Of a DNA stretch of 64,000 nt, positions 51,632 through 58,739 are shown in pieces. Position numbers and translations under genes: made by a program. The stretch covers positions 27,511-91,510 of the forward strand of contig REDL01000069.1 in NCBI GenBank assembly GCA_007693505.1. Reading direction: 5' to 3'. Within the stretch, counting starts at the first letter, position 1; each line of letters starts with the position of its first letter. This stretch comes from Desulfovibrionales bacterium (lineage in GTDB: Bacteria > Desulfobacterota > Desulfovibrionia > Desulfovibrionales > Desulfonatronaceae). The notes under the pieces are model-generated. The model made no database searches. It was not told the origin of the DNA and saw only the letters and a list, made by a program, of their open reading frames with translations.

Positions 51632-52861
51632 ATGTACGAATCCTTCTTCGGCCTCCATACCAAACCGTTCGATCTGCTGCCCAATCCGGATTTTCTGTAC
51701 CAGAGCAAATCCCATAAGCGGGCCATGACCTATCTGGATTACGGAATCAAGGCCCGATCCGGATTCATTCTGATCACTGGGGAAATCGGCTCGGGCAAGA
51801 CCACCATCATCCGGGATCTGATCAAGAAAAAACTGCCCAATGTGGTCCTTTCCAAGGTCTTCAACACCAAGGTCAGTTCCGAGCAGCTTATTGCCCTGAT
51901 CAATGATGATTTCGGCCTGCCGACCCAGGGCAGGGACAAGATCACCCTGCTTCGGGAACTCAACGACTTCCTGATCGACCAGTTTGCCCAAAACAGACAG
52001 CCGGTGCTGATCATCGACGAGGCCCAGAATCTGTCCCCGGAACTGCTGGAGGAAGTCCGGATGCTTTCCAATCTGGAGACGGACCAGGCCAAGCTGCTGC
52101 AGATCATCCTGGTCGGCCAGCCGGAATTGAAAAAGGTGCTGACCAGCCCGGAACTGCTTCAACTCCGCCAGCGGATCAACATCAACTGTCACATCCAGCC
52201 CCTGACTCTAGAGGAAACCGAGCAGTACATCCTGCACCGCCTGGAGCGGGCCGGTGATCGCCACGCCGCCGAATTTTCTCCGGACGCCCTGGCCCTGGTC
52301 CACGCCCAGAGCCGGGGAGTCCCCCGACTGATCAACATCATCTGCGACTTTTTCATGCTCTCCATGTTTGCCGCCGAAGTCCGGGCCATTGACGGGGAAA
52401 TGGCCCGGGAAATTGTTACGGAGCTTGATTTTGCGCAGCAATTCTGGGACACGGATGAGGGATCATCGGTTAGAGATCACGGCGAATCAGCGGCTGCCAT
52501 CACAAGTCTGGACAATCAGGCTGAGTCCCAACGTACCAAGATCAAGCTGACGACCCTACTCAAGGACATGAATCGGCGCATCGAGGTCCTGGAACGCCTG
52601 ACTGCCAGAGACACCGAATCCATCACCCTGGATCTTGTGGCCCGCATGGACAGGCTGGAGGCGACAGTGCGAGGTGCTCTCCCGGAGCCGGACGGCGCAA
52701 CATCATCACGTATTGCGGACTCGGTCAGCGCATCGGCATTACGCACTCCATCTCATGCTCCGCCAGAGCCGGCGCAAAAGGATGGTGAAACGGCCTCTGC
52801 GGAAAGCGAGGCTGTCGCGGCTCCAGCAAAAGGCTTTTTTCGCCGCCTTTTTGACCGCTGA
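51632..52861 (+). CDS. XrtA/PEP-CTERM-associated AAA ATPase (GspA/ExeA-like)
   Basis: The 409-residue protein starts with MYESFFGLHTKPFDLLPNPD, the signature of the ExeA-like ATPases, followed by Walker A GEIGSGKTT (Lys56), Walker B VLIIDEAQNL, ILVGQPEL, and RGVPRLINIICD (sensor 2 region). The C-terminal 130 residues are a low-complexity, coiled-coil-like tail without known domain. It fits TIGR03015, the ATPase found in exosortase EPS loci, possibly driving assembly. The start codon directly abuts a heptamer array. Confidence 0.9.
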   Translation: MYESFFGLHTKPFDLLPNPDFLYQSKSHKRAMTYLDYGIKARSGFILITGEIGSGKTTIIRDLIKKKLPNVVLSKVFNTKVSSEQLIALINDDFGLPTQGRDKITLLRELNDFLIDQFAQNRQPVLIIDEAQNLSPELLEEVRMLSNLETDQAKLLQIILVGQPELKKVLTSPELLQLRQRININCHIQPLTLEETEQYILHRLERAGDRHAAEFSPDALALVHAQSRGVPRLINIICDFFMLSMFAAEVRAIDGEMAREIVTELDFAQQFWDTDEGSSVRDHGESAAAITSLDNQAESQRTKIKLTTLLKDMNRRIEVLERLTARDTESITLDLVARMDRLEATVRGALPEPDGATSSRIADSVSASALRTPSHAPPEPAQKDGETASAESEAVAAPAKGFFRRLFDR

Positions 52862-52904
52862 TAAAAACCAGCCAGAACAAACCACCTTCCCGGAGGATTG
52901 AACC

Positions 52905-54449
52905 ATGCCCCCCCGACTGCACAGGCGATTCTGGACCGTTGCCGGACTGTTGTTCCGACTGCAGCGAAGGTTTTCGGTCGTGCTGCTTTGCGGGGGGTTG
53001 GTATTCGGCCATTTTGCTCTTTTTCCCCCACTACCGAGCCATGCAGGTGAATTTCGTGTCCAGCCATCCATTGCCATCAGCGAGGAATACTCGGACAACG
53101 TCAACCAGACCCGGGAAAAGGTTTCCGCATTCACCACCAAAGTCACGCCAAACATTGCCGCAACCTACACCGCTCCCTTCTGGGACTGGAACCTGAACTA
53201 CAACCTGGAGTATCGGCACTACAGTGAAGAGGTCATTCTCGATACCGGGGACACCGGCCAGAATGACTTCCGGCATACCTTGAATGTCCGTGGGCTGACG
53301 CGGCTTATCGACAACCTGATGTACCTTGACGTACACAATGTTTTTGAACGAACCGACCTGAACGTGGTTCGTCGCTCCACGGTTCCGCAATTTCTCGACG
53401 CACCGTCCAACGGCGTTGACGCCCAGGATATTCCCGCCCTCAACGGCGATGCCCCAGATCGGATGGATGAGGCCCTGGTCTTCGAGGACATCCGCAACCG
53501 GGAATCCACGGACCGCAATACATTCTCCATCTCCCCCTATTTTGCCTTCGACCCCACGGATCGAACCTCCCTGGGAACCGGCTACCGGTACACCAATATC
53601 TGGTACCGGGACGATAGCGCGGACAATAGTGAGGAGCACCATACGTTTGCCCGTGCCGAATACCGGTTGACCCGCGCCTGGGGGCTGAATGCCGGGTACT
53701 CCTCAACCTGGAAGCGCTGGGATGACGAAGATGGGGTTGACCAGGAGAACGTGCACAATGTCTATGGTGGGTCGAGCTATACCTATGGACCGGAATCCCG
53801 GGTCTACGGCGATTTCGGGATCACCTGGCGGCAACGAGACCGGGTAGATGTCCAAGGCCGGGAAACCTCCACCGATCCATTTGTCCGGGCCGGCTTCCAG
53901 CACCGCCTCACAGAAGCCACCTCCATCTTCGGCGAAGTCACCACCCCGATCACCCCAACGCGCGGTGACACGGACACCACGGACCTGACCTGGAATGCCG
54001 GGGTACGGCAACTGATCGGCCGCTACATCGCAACCTTCATTACCACAGTCCGCTACATCGACGATCCCTTGCGAGAGACGACCCGCCAGGAAACCGTCTA
54101 CGCACTTGGGGTGGTCCGCCCATATGGCCGCGGTTCCGTGAGCTTGAGCACCTCCTATTCCGAATTCGACCAACCCAAGGAAACCAAAACCGCCGCCACC
54201 CTCGCCCTGACCCATTCCCTGACCCAGCGGCTCACGGCCAATGCGGGCCTCGGCGCGGAACGCCGATCCCCGGAGGATAACGCCCGTATTGACGAATGGC
54301 GTACTTTTCTTGGCTTCCGCTACCTCCTGTCACCAACGCTGCAAGCCTCGCTTTTCTACAGATATTTTGATTCCAGCTCCAAAGATCCGCTTTCCGACGA
54401 TAATTTTCAGGAAAACAGGGTAACCCTGGAACTGCGTAAGGAATTCTAA
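52905..54449 (+). CDS. Outer-membrane beta-barrel protein of the PEP-CTERM locus (TIGR03016-like)
   Basis: The 514-residue protein has a long N-terminal signal region (MPPRLHRRFWTVAGLL and a hydrophobic core near 27-45, cleavage near HAG-EF), then repeated beta-strand-rich segments with alternating polar and aromatic residues (ISEEYSDNVNQTREK, WNLNYNLEYRHYSEE, YRYTNIWYRDDS), ending in LELRKEF with a final Phe, the outer-membrane signal. Length and position after the ATPase match the uncharacterised TIGR03016 outer-membrane family of exosortase EPS loci. It may be a polymer secretin or anchor; the function is unproven. GGAGG upstream of 52905. Confidence 0.85.
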   Translation: MPPRLHRRFWTVAGLLFRLQRRFSVVLLCGGLVFGHFALFPPLPSHAGEFRVQPSIAISEEYSDNVNQTREKVSAFTTKVTPNIAATYTAPFWDWNLNYNLEYRHYSEEVILDTGDTGQNDFRHTLNVRGLTRLIDNLMYLDVHNVFERTDLNVVRRSTVPQFLDAPSNGVDAQDIPALNGDAPDRMDEALVFEDIRNRESTDRNTFSISPYFAFDPTDRTSLGTGYRYTNIWYRDDSADNSEEHHTFARAEYRLTRAWGLNAGYSSTWKRWDDEDGVDQENVHNVYGGSSYTYGPESRVYGDFGITWRQRDRVDVQGRETSTDPFVRAGFQHRLTEATSIFGEVTTPITPTRGDTDTTDLTWNAGVRQLIGRYIATFITTVRYIDDPLRETTRQETVYALGVVRPYGRGSVSLSTSYSEFDQPKETKTAATLALTHSLTQRLTANAGLGAERRSPEDNARIDEWRTFLGFRYLLSPTLQASLFYRYFDSSSKDPLSDDNFQENRVTLELRKEF

Positions 54450-54561
54450 CCATCACCCTGTACCGAGGGTGCCGCCAGGCCCGTTTTTTGAATAGCATAC
54501 CACCGACACAGGTTGATCGGACAGTTCAGTTATCCATACGCAACACACTCCGGGTATTCTT

Positions 54562-54615
54562 CGGTACGGAAGTTAGCGCTTCCCTGCTTTAGCAGTGATG
54601 CATCAGGCCGTACCG
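54562..54615 (+). promoter_or_regulatory. Possible structured RNA leader upstream of the exosortase gene
   Basis: An outer stem CGGTACGG (54562-54569) / CCGTACCG (54608-54615) encloses hairpin GGAAG-TTAGCG-CTTCC (54568-54583), hairpin CTGC-TTTA-GCAG (54584-54595) and the palindrome TGATGCATCA (54596-54605). The first hairpin and the outer stem share two G residues, so the two folds compete. The element ends 115 bases before the exosortase start. It does not match a riboswitch class I recognise. Confidence 0.45.
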
Positions 54616-54730
54616 CCTGGGCAGACAAGATTTCATGACCTGTTCGTCTGACTTTGCTGGAAACAACCTTTTTGCGAACAAAAAAAACCTACTTTCATCG
54701 ACTCCCCGATCCTCTAAACAGGAATACCGC

Positions 54731-55591
54731 ATGACGTTTCTCGAAGCTCTTCGGGCCTATCGTGTCCAATTGGTGCTGGTTTTTCCCGTGCTTGCCGTTC
54801 TCTATGCCGGGATCGTTCCGGACATGGTCGCCCAGTGGGCCGCGGATGAAAACTACTCCCACGGCTTCCTTGTCCCGTTTATTTCGGCCTTCTTCGTCTA
54901 CCAGCGCTGGGACCAGCTCAAGGCGACACAGATCCAGCCATCCAACCTCGGACTGGTGGTGATTCTGCTTGGGCTCTGCCTGTTGCTGCTGGGCTGGCTG
55001 GGTACGGAATACTTCACCATGCGCTCCTCCCTGGTGGTCTTGCTTTGCGGAATGACCCTGTACTGGTTCGGCATCCAGGTTTTCAAGATTCTGGCCCTGC
55101 CGCTGCTTTTTCTGTTCCTGATGATACCCATCCCGTACATCATCTACGACGCAGCGGCCTTTCCCCTGAAGCTCTTTGTCACCGAAATCTCGGTAGCCAC
55201 CCTCAAACTGCTGGGAGTGATCGTCTGGCACGAAGGCAACATCATCATGTTTCCCAATACCGTGCTGGAGGTGGCCGACGCCTGCAGCGGGCTGCGCTCC
55301 ATCATGTCCCTGCTGGCCCTGGCCGTGGCTTTTGCCTTCCTGACCCAGAAAAGCCATATCAAGAAGACCATCCTGATTGCCTCGGCCATCCCCATTGCCG
55401 TGGTGACCAATGCCATGCGGGTGATCGTTACCGGTTTTTTGGCCCAGTACTGGGGCGCCCAGGTGGCCGAAGGCTTTTTTCACGACTTTGCCGGCTTTGC
55501 CGTCTTCGCCGTGGCCATGGTCCTGCTCCTAAGCCTCGGCGGCCTGCTCAGCCTGTTTGGCGGGAAAGCAGAAAGGACGGGGGAGAAATAA
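54731..55591 (+). CDS. xrt: Exosortase (PEP-CTERM sorting transpeptidase)
   Basis: A 286-residue protein with about eight membrane helices and the three catalytic residues of exosortases: Cys185 in EVADACSGLRS, Arg230 in TNAMRVIVTG and His251 in FFHDFAGF. It cleaves proteins with the C-terminal PEP motif, such as the one at 37782, on the outer face of the inner membrane. The EpsI partner is a separate gene here; in many XrtA systems the two are fused. The assignment to class A versus D is not decided. ATG 54731 follows AGGAAT; a longer frame to 54635 lacks support. The stop TAA is the first three bases of a heptamer array. Confidence 0.92.
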   Translation: MTFLEALRAYRVQLVLVFPVLAVLYAGIVPDMVAQWAADENYSHGFLVPFISAFFVYQRWDQLKATQIQPSNLGLVVILLGLCLLLLGWLGTEYFTMRSSLVVLLCGMTLYWFGIQVFKILALPLLFLFLMIPIPYIIYDAAAFPLKLFVTEISVATLKLLGVIVWHEGNIIMFPNTVLEVADACSGLRSIMSLLALAVAFAFLTQKSHIKKTILIASAIPIAVVTNAMRVIVTGFLAQYWGAQVAEGFFHDFAGFAVFAVAMVLLLSLGGLLSLFGGKAERTGEK

Positions 55592-55644
55592 GTGCTAAGT
55601 GCTGGGTGCTGGGTGCTGGGTGCTGGGTGCTGGGTGCTGGGTAA
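55589..55644 (+). repeat. Heptamer array (TGGGTGC type) starting in the exosortase stop codon
   Basis: Eight phased 7-base units; the first two are TAAGTGC and the next five TGGGTGC. The stop codon TAA is part of the first unit. No inverted partner array is seen before the next gene. Confidence 0.9.
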
Positions 55645-55706
55645 CCAAGAAAATGCAACAGTAGCGAGCAATGTCAATGTGTTGATTTTTGGCTTGTGAG
55701 GGTTTC

Positions 55707-55789
55707 ACTGCGTGGTGAAAATGTCCCTATCCACAGCTCGTTCAGAACTTCCCATTACTGCGTCGCGGCAATGGGGAGCTTTCCAACTA
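55707..55789 (+). repeat. MITE-like repeat, family 1, short copy e
   Basis: An 80-base truncated copy: TCCCTATCCACAGCTCGTTC, then CCCATTACTGCGTCGCGGCA, then GGGGAGCTTTCCAACT. It lies between exosortase and epsI. Confidence 0.65.
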
Positions 55790-55815
55790 TTCATCCTGGC
55801 TCCATGGAGCGGATC

Positions 55816-56448
55816 ATGCTGACAACCAAACGATTCATTCTTGTCTACGCCCTTCTGCTTTTGGGCGTTCTCTACATGCAGGTTCATGCCGGAATAACCC
55901 CGCCGGTCAACAAGCCCTTTGTCCAGTTTCCGGAACGTCATTTGGAATGGCGCTTGGTCAATGAATTCGCCTTCTCGGAACGAGTGATGGAAATCCTCAA
56001 GCCCACGGACATTCTGAACCGGACCTATATCGGCGACGACCTACGTCCAGTGGACCTGCATATCGGTTTCTACGACGGCGGAAAGGGCACCGGGGTCATC
56101 CACTCGCCCCGCCACTGCCTGCCTGGGGGGGGATGGCAGGAAGTCTTCAGCAATCGCATCATCCTGGACCTGGACGGTACCCAACTCAATGTCGTCGAAG
56201 CCGTTTATGAATTCGGACCGAGCCGGGAGCTGTTTCTGTACTGGTTTCAGTCCCGGGACAAGACCATCAACTCCGAATTTGGCTTGAAGCTTGCTGAAAT
56301 AACCAGCTCGATGTTCCATGGCCGCCGGGACACGGCCTTTATTCGTATTTCCACCCGATACGAGGGAGATCTGGAACAGGCCCGTGAGCGAGCCCGCGCC
56401 TTTGCCATGGATTTTTCCCCGGTCATTCGGGAGTTCCTGCCCTCCTGA
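55816..56448 (+). CDS. epsI: EpsI family exosortase-associated protein
   Basis: A 210-residue protein with an N-terminal hydrophobic anchor or signal (KRFILVYALLLLGVLYMQV) and the EpsI signature HSPRHCLPGGGW (His96, His100, Cys101), then LFLYWFQSRDKTINSEF. EpsI (TIGR02914/DUF3485) always accompanies exosortase, often as its C-terminal fusion; here it is separate. It acts outside the membrane in polysaccharide or sorting steps. ATG 55816 is preferred (GGAG 7 bases upstream, good signal). The MITE-like repeat just upstream may separate it from the exosortase transcript. Confidence 0.87.
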   Translation: MLTTKRFILVYALLLLGVLYMQVHAGITPPVNKPFVQFPERHLEWRLVNEFAFSERVMEILKPTDILNRTYIGDDLRPVDLHIGFYDGGKGTGVIHSPRHCLPGGGWQEVFSNRIILDLDGTQLNVVEAVYEFGPSRELFLYWFQSRDKTINSEFGLKLAEITSSMFHGRRDTAFIRISTRYEGDLEQARERARAFAMDFSPVIREFLPS

Positions 56449-56477
56449 TCGCCGACTGAGCCTTAATCGATAGCTGA

Positions 56478-56633
56478 GTGTTGAAAAAGTTATTATCCGC
56501 AGTCCGTTCAAAAATCCCAAGTGCAAGAAGCAAAAAAAAGTTCAAGGTCGACGCGTATTTTTTATACGTGAGAGTTTGAACTTTTTGCAGCGACGCAGCA
56601 ATTGGGAATTTTTCAACGGACTGATAAGGGCCT
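56478..56633 (+). repeat. MITE-like repeat, family 1, copy f
   Basis: Starts GTTGAAAAAGTTATTATCC then CAGTCCGTTCAAAAATCCC; ends GCAATTGGGAATTTTTCAAC then GGACTGATAAGG. The ends are inverted repeats of about 25 bases. It lies between epsI and prsK. Confidence 0.8.
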
Positions 56634-56645
56634 GCCCCCCCCCTC

Positions 56646-58739
56646 ATGTATCTGCCGCTGATCTCCATCCTGGCCATTTTCCTGGCTCTGGGCATGCCCC
56701 TGCTGCTCATGGCACGTCGGCACAGGGGCCTGGACATGGTCCTGCTCCTGTGCGCCCTGCTCACCACCGCCGGACTGGAACTCTGCGACCTCCTGGCCCT
56801 GCATGATCCGGCGGGTTTGGAGCGGTACCGTCGCTGGGGCATGCTGACCGAGTCCTTGCTCCCCGCGACCTGGCTGGGCTTCAGCCTGACCTTCGCCAGG
56901 GCGCAGGGCGTCCGGGGCATATCCCGGCTCCAGCTTGTGCTGCTGGCCCTGAGCTGTGCCTTCCCGGTTTGGGCCGGTCTCGCCAGCTTTGAGGCATTCT
57001 ATTTTTCTCCGGACTTTGCCGAGGAACGCCTGCTGTTTCTGACCCGCCAGGCCGTTTTCTTCTATACCGGGCTTCTGCTGTTCCTGGTTCTCCCGTTGGT
57101 GCACCTGGAAACGACCCTTGTGGCCAGCGCCCATGACCAGCGCTGGAAAATCAAGCTGGCCTTGATTGGGGCCGGCGTCATCCTGGTCGGACTGCTCGTC
57201 TACTTCAGCCAAGGCCTGCTCTACCGAACCATCAATTTGCAACTGGTCCCCCTGCGCTCCACGGCTCTGCTGCTCGGCGTCGCCCTGATGGGCTACTCCC
57301 TGGCCATCCGCGGCGCGGACACGCGCATCAATCTCTCCCGCCAGATGGCCCTGAAGTCCGTGGTCTTGCTGGTGGTGGGCATCTATCTGCTGGGCCTGGG
57401 ACTCTTGGGCGAGGGGATGAAACATTTTGGTCCGGATTTTCCCAAGGTTCTCCTGGCCATCATCGCCCTGATCAGCGGAGCGGCCCTGCTCGTCGTGTTG
57501 CTCTCGGCCAGTCTGAAACGCAAAATCCTGGTTTTCCTGACCAAGCACTTTTACGAGAACAAGTACGACTACCGCCTGGAATGGAAAAAGTTCACCGAGC
57601 ATCTCTCCCGGGCCAAAACCCGGGAGGACCTGGAGGCCGCCGTGCTGGCCGGATTTTGTGAAACCTTCGGCATGGGCTCCGCAGCCTTGTTTCTGCGGGA
57701 TTACGAGAGCAATGTCTTCCAAAGCCGGGCCACTCTGGCCATGGCCGGCAAACCGGGAACCGTGGCCGCGGACGACCCGTTGCTGCGCCCCATGACCCAT
57801 TCCGACTGGATCTGCAATCTGCGCCAGGATTCGTGGGCAAGCGACACCCCAGAAATTATTGAATTGTTTCGCAAAAACAGGATCGTTCTCCTGGCCCCAC
57901 TGAACCTGAACGAACGCCTGGACGGGTTCATCGCCTTGGGAGCCCCCCTGGATAAAGGCGAAGTCTATACATTTGAAGATTACGACCTGATCAAGGCCAT
58001 GTGCCGCCAGGTGGCCTTGGCCCTGATGAACCTGCGGCTGGCCGATCAGCTGGCCCAGGCCCGAGAGATGGAAGCCGTGGGCAAGGTCTCGGCCTTTGTG
58101 GCCCACGATCTGAAGAACCTCGTCTACACCCTGTCCCTGATGCTGGACAACGCCCGGGAATACATGGCTGATCCGGAATTTCAGGACGATATGCTTGTCT
58201 CCCTGGAAAACACCGTCAAACGGATGAATGTTCTGATCTCTCGTTTGAAAACCCTGCCCAGTTCCATCAGCCTCCATCTCCACCCGCTGGACCTGGCTGA
58301 TTTGGCCCGGGAAACCGCGGCCAGCCTTGCCGCGGCCCCGGTACGCCTCGAAGGCCGGGAATCCCTCTGGGTGCTCGGCGACCGCGAAGAATTGCGCAAG
58401 GTGGTGCTCAACCTGCTGCTCAATGCCCTGGAAGCGCAAGGTGCCGCGAAAACACCCCACCCGATAACCGTGGCCATCATCCAGGACGGAGAGGAGGCCG
58501 CACTGCACGTTCGTGACCAGGCCGGCGGCATCGATCCTGCCCTGCTCCACGACGGCCTGTTTACCCCGTTCAAGACCACCAAGCCCAAGGGGCTGGGCAT
58601 CGGGCTCTACCAATGCAAACAGATCGTCACGGCCCATGGCGGACGCATCGAGGTCCGCAACACTCCCGGCGTGGGCGCGGAATTCATTGTCCGGCTTGCG
58701 GTGCACCACTCCAGTGATGGGGATGAAAACCCGGTTTGA
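56646..58739 (+). CDS. prsK: Histidine kinase PrsK
   Basis: A 697-residue membrane sensor kinase: about eight N-terminal helices (1-300), a GAF-like domain (about 315-460: LSRAKTREDLEAAVLAGFCE, LLAPLNLNERLDGFIALG), phospho-acceptor His487 in VAHDLKN, and an ATPase domain (NLLLNALEAQG, DQAGGIDP, KGLGIGLYQCKQIV). This matches TIGR02916 PrsK. It phosphorylates the sigma-54 activator PrsR, which drives PEP-CTERM genes. No PrsR-type gene follows it; the sigma-54 regulator at 18669 is a candidate but not a clear PrsR. Its 3' end overlaps the next gene, on the other strand, by 56 bases. Confidence 0.9.
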   Translation: MYLPLISILAIFLALGMPLLLMARRHRGLDMVLLLCALLTTAGLELCDLLALHDPAGLERYRRWGMLTESLLPATWLGFSLTFARAQGVRGISRLQLVLLALSCAFPVWAGLASFEAFYFSPDFAEERLLFLTRQAVFFYTGLLLFLVLPLVHLETTLVASAHDQRWKIKLALIGAGVILVGLLVYFSQGLLYRTINLQLVPLRSTALLLGVALMGYSLAIRGADTRINLSRQMALKSVVLLVVGIYLLGLGLLGEGMKHFGPDFPKVLLAIIALISGAALLVVLLSASLKRKILVFLTKHFYENKYDYRLEWKKFTEHLSRAKTREDLEAAVLAGFCETFGMGSAALFLRDYESNVFQSRATLAMAGKPGTVAADDPLLRPMTHSDWICNLRQDSWASDTPEIIELFRKNRIVLLAPLNLNERLDGFIALGAPLDKGEVYTFEDYDLIKAMCRQVALALMNLRLADQLAQAREMEAVGKVSAFVAHDLKNLVYTLSLMLDNAREYMADPEFQDDMLVSLENTVKRMNVLISRLKTLPSSISLHLHPLDLADLARETAASLAAAPVRLEGRESLWVLGDREELRKVVLNLLLNALEAQGAAKTPHPITVAIIQDGEEAALHVRDQAGGIDPALLHDGLFTPFKTTKPKGLGIGLYQCKQIVTAHGGRIEVRNTPGVGAEFIVRLAVHHSSDGDENPV

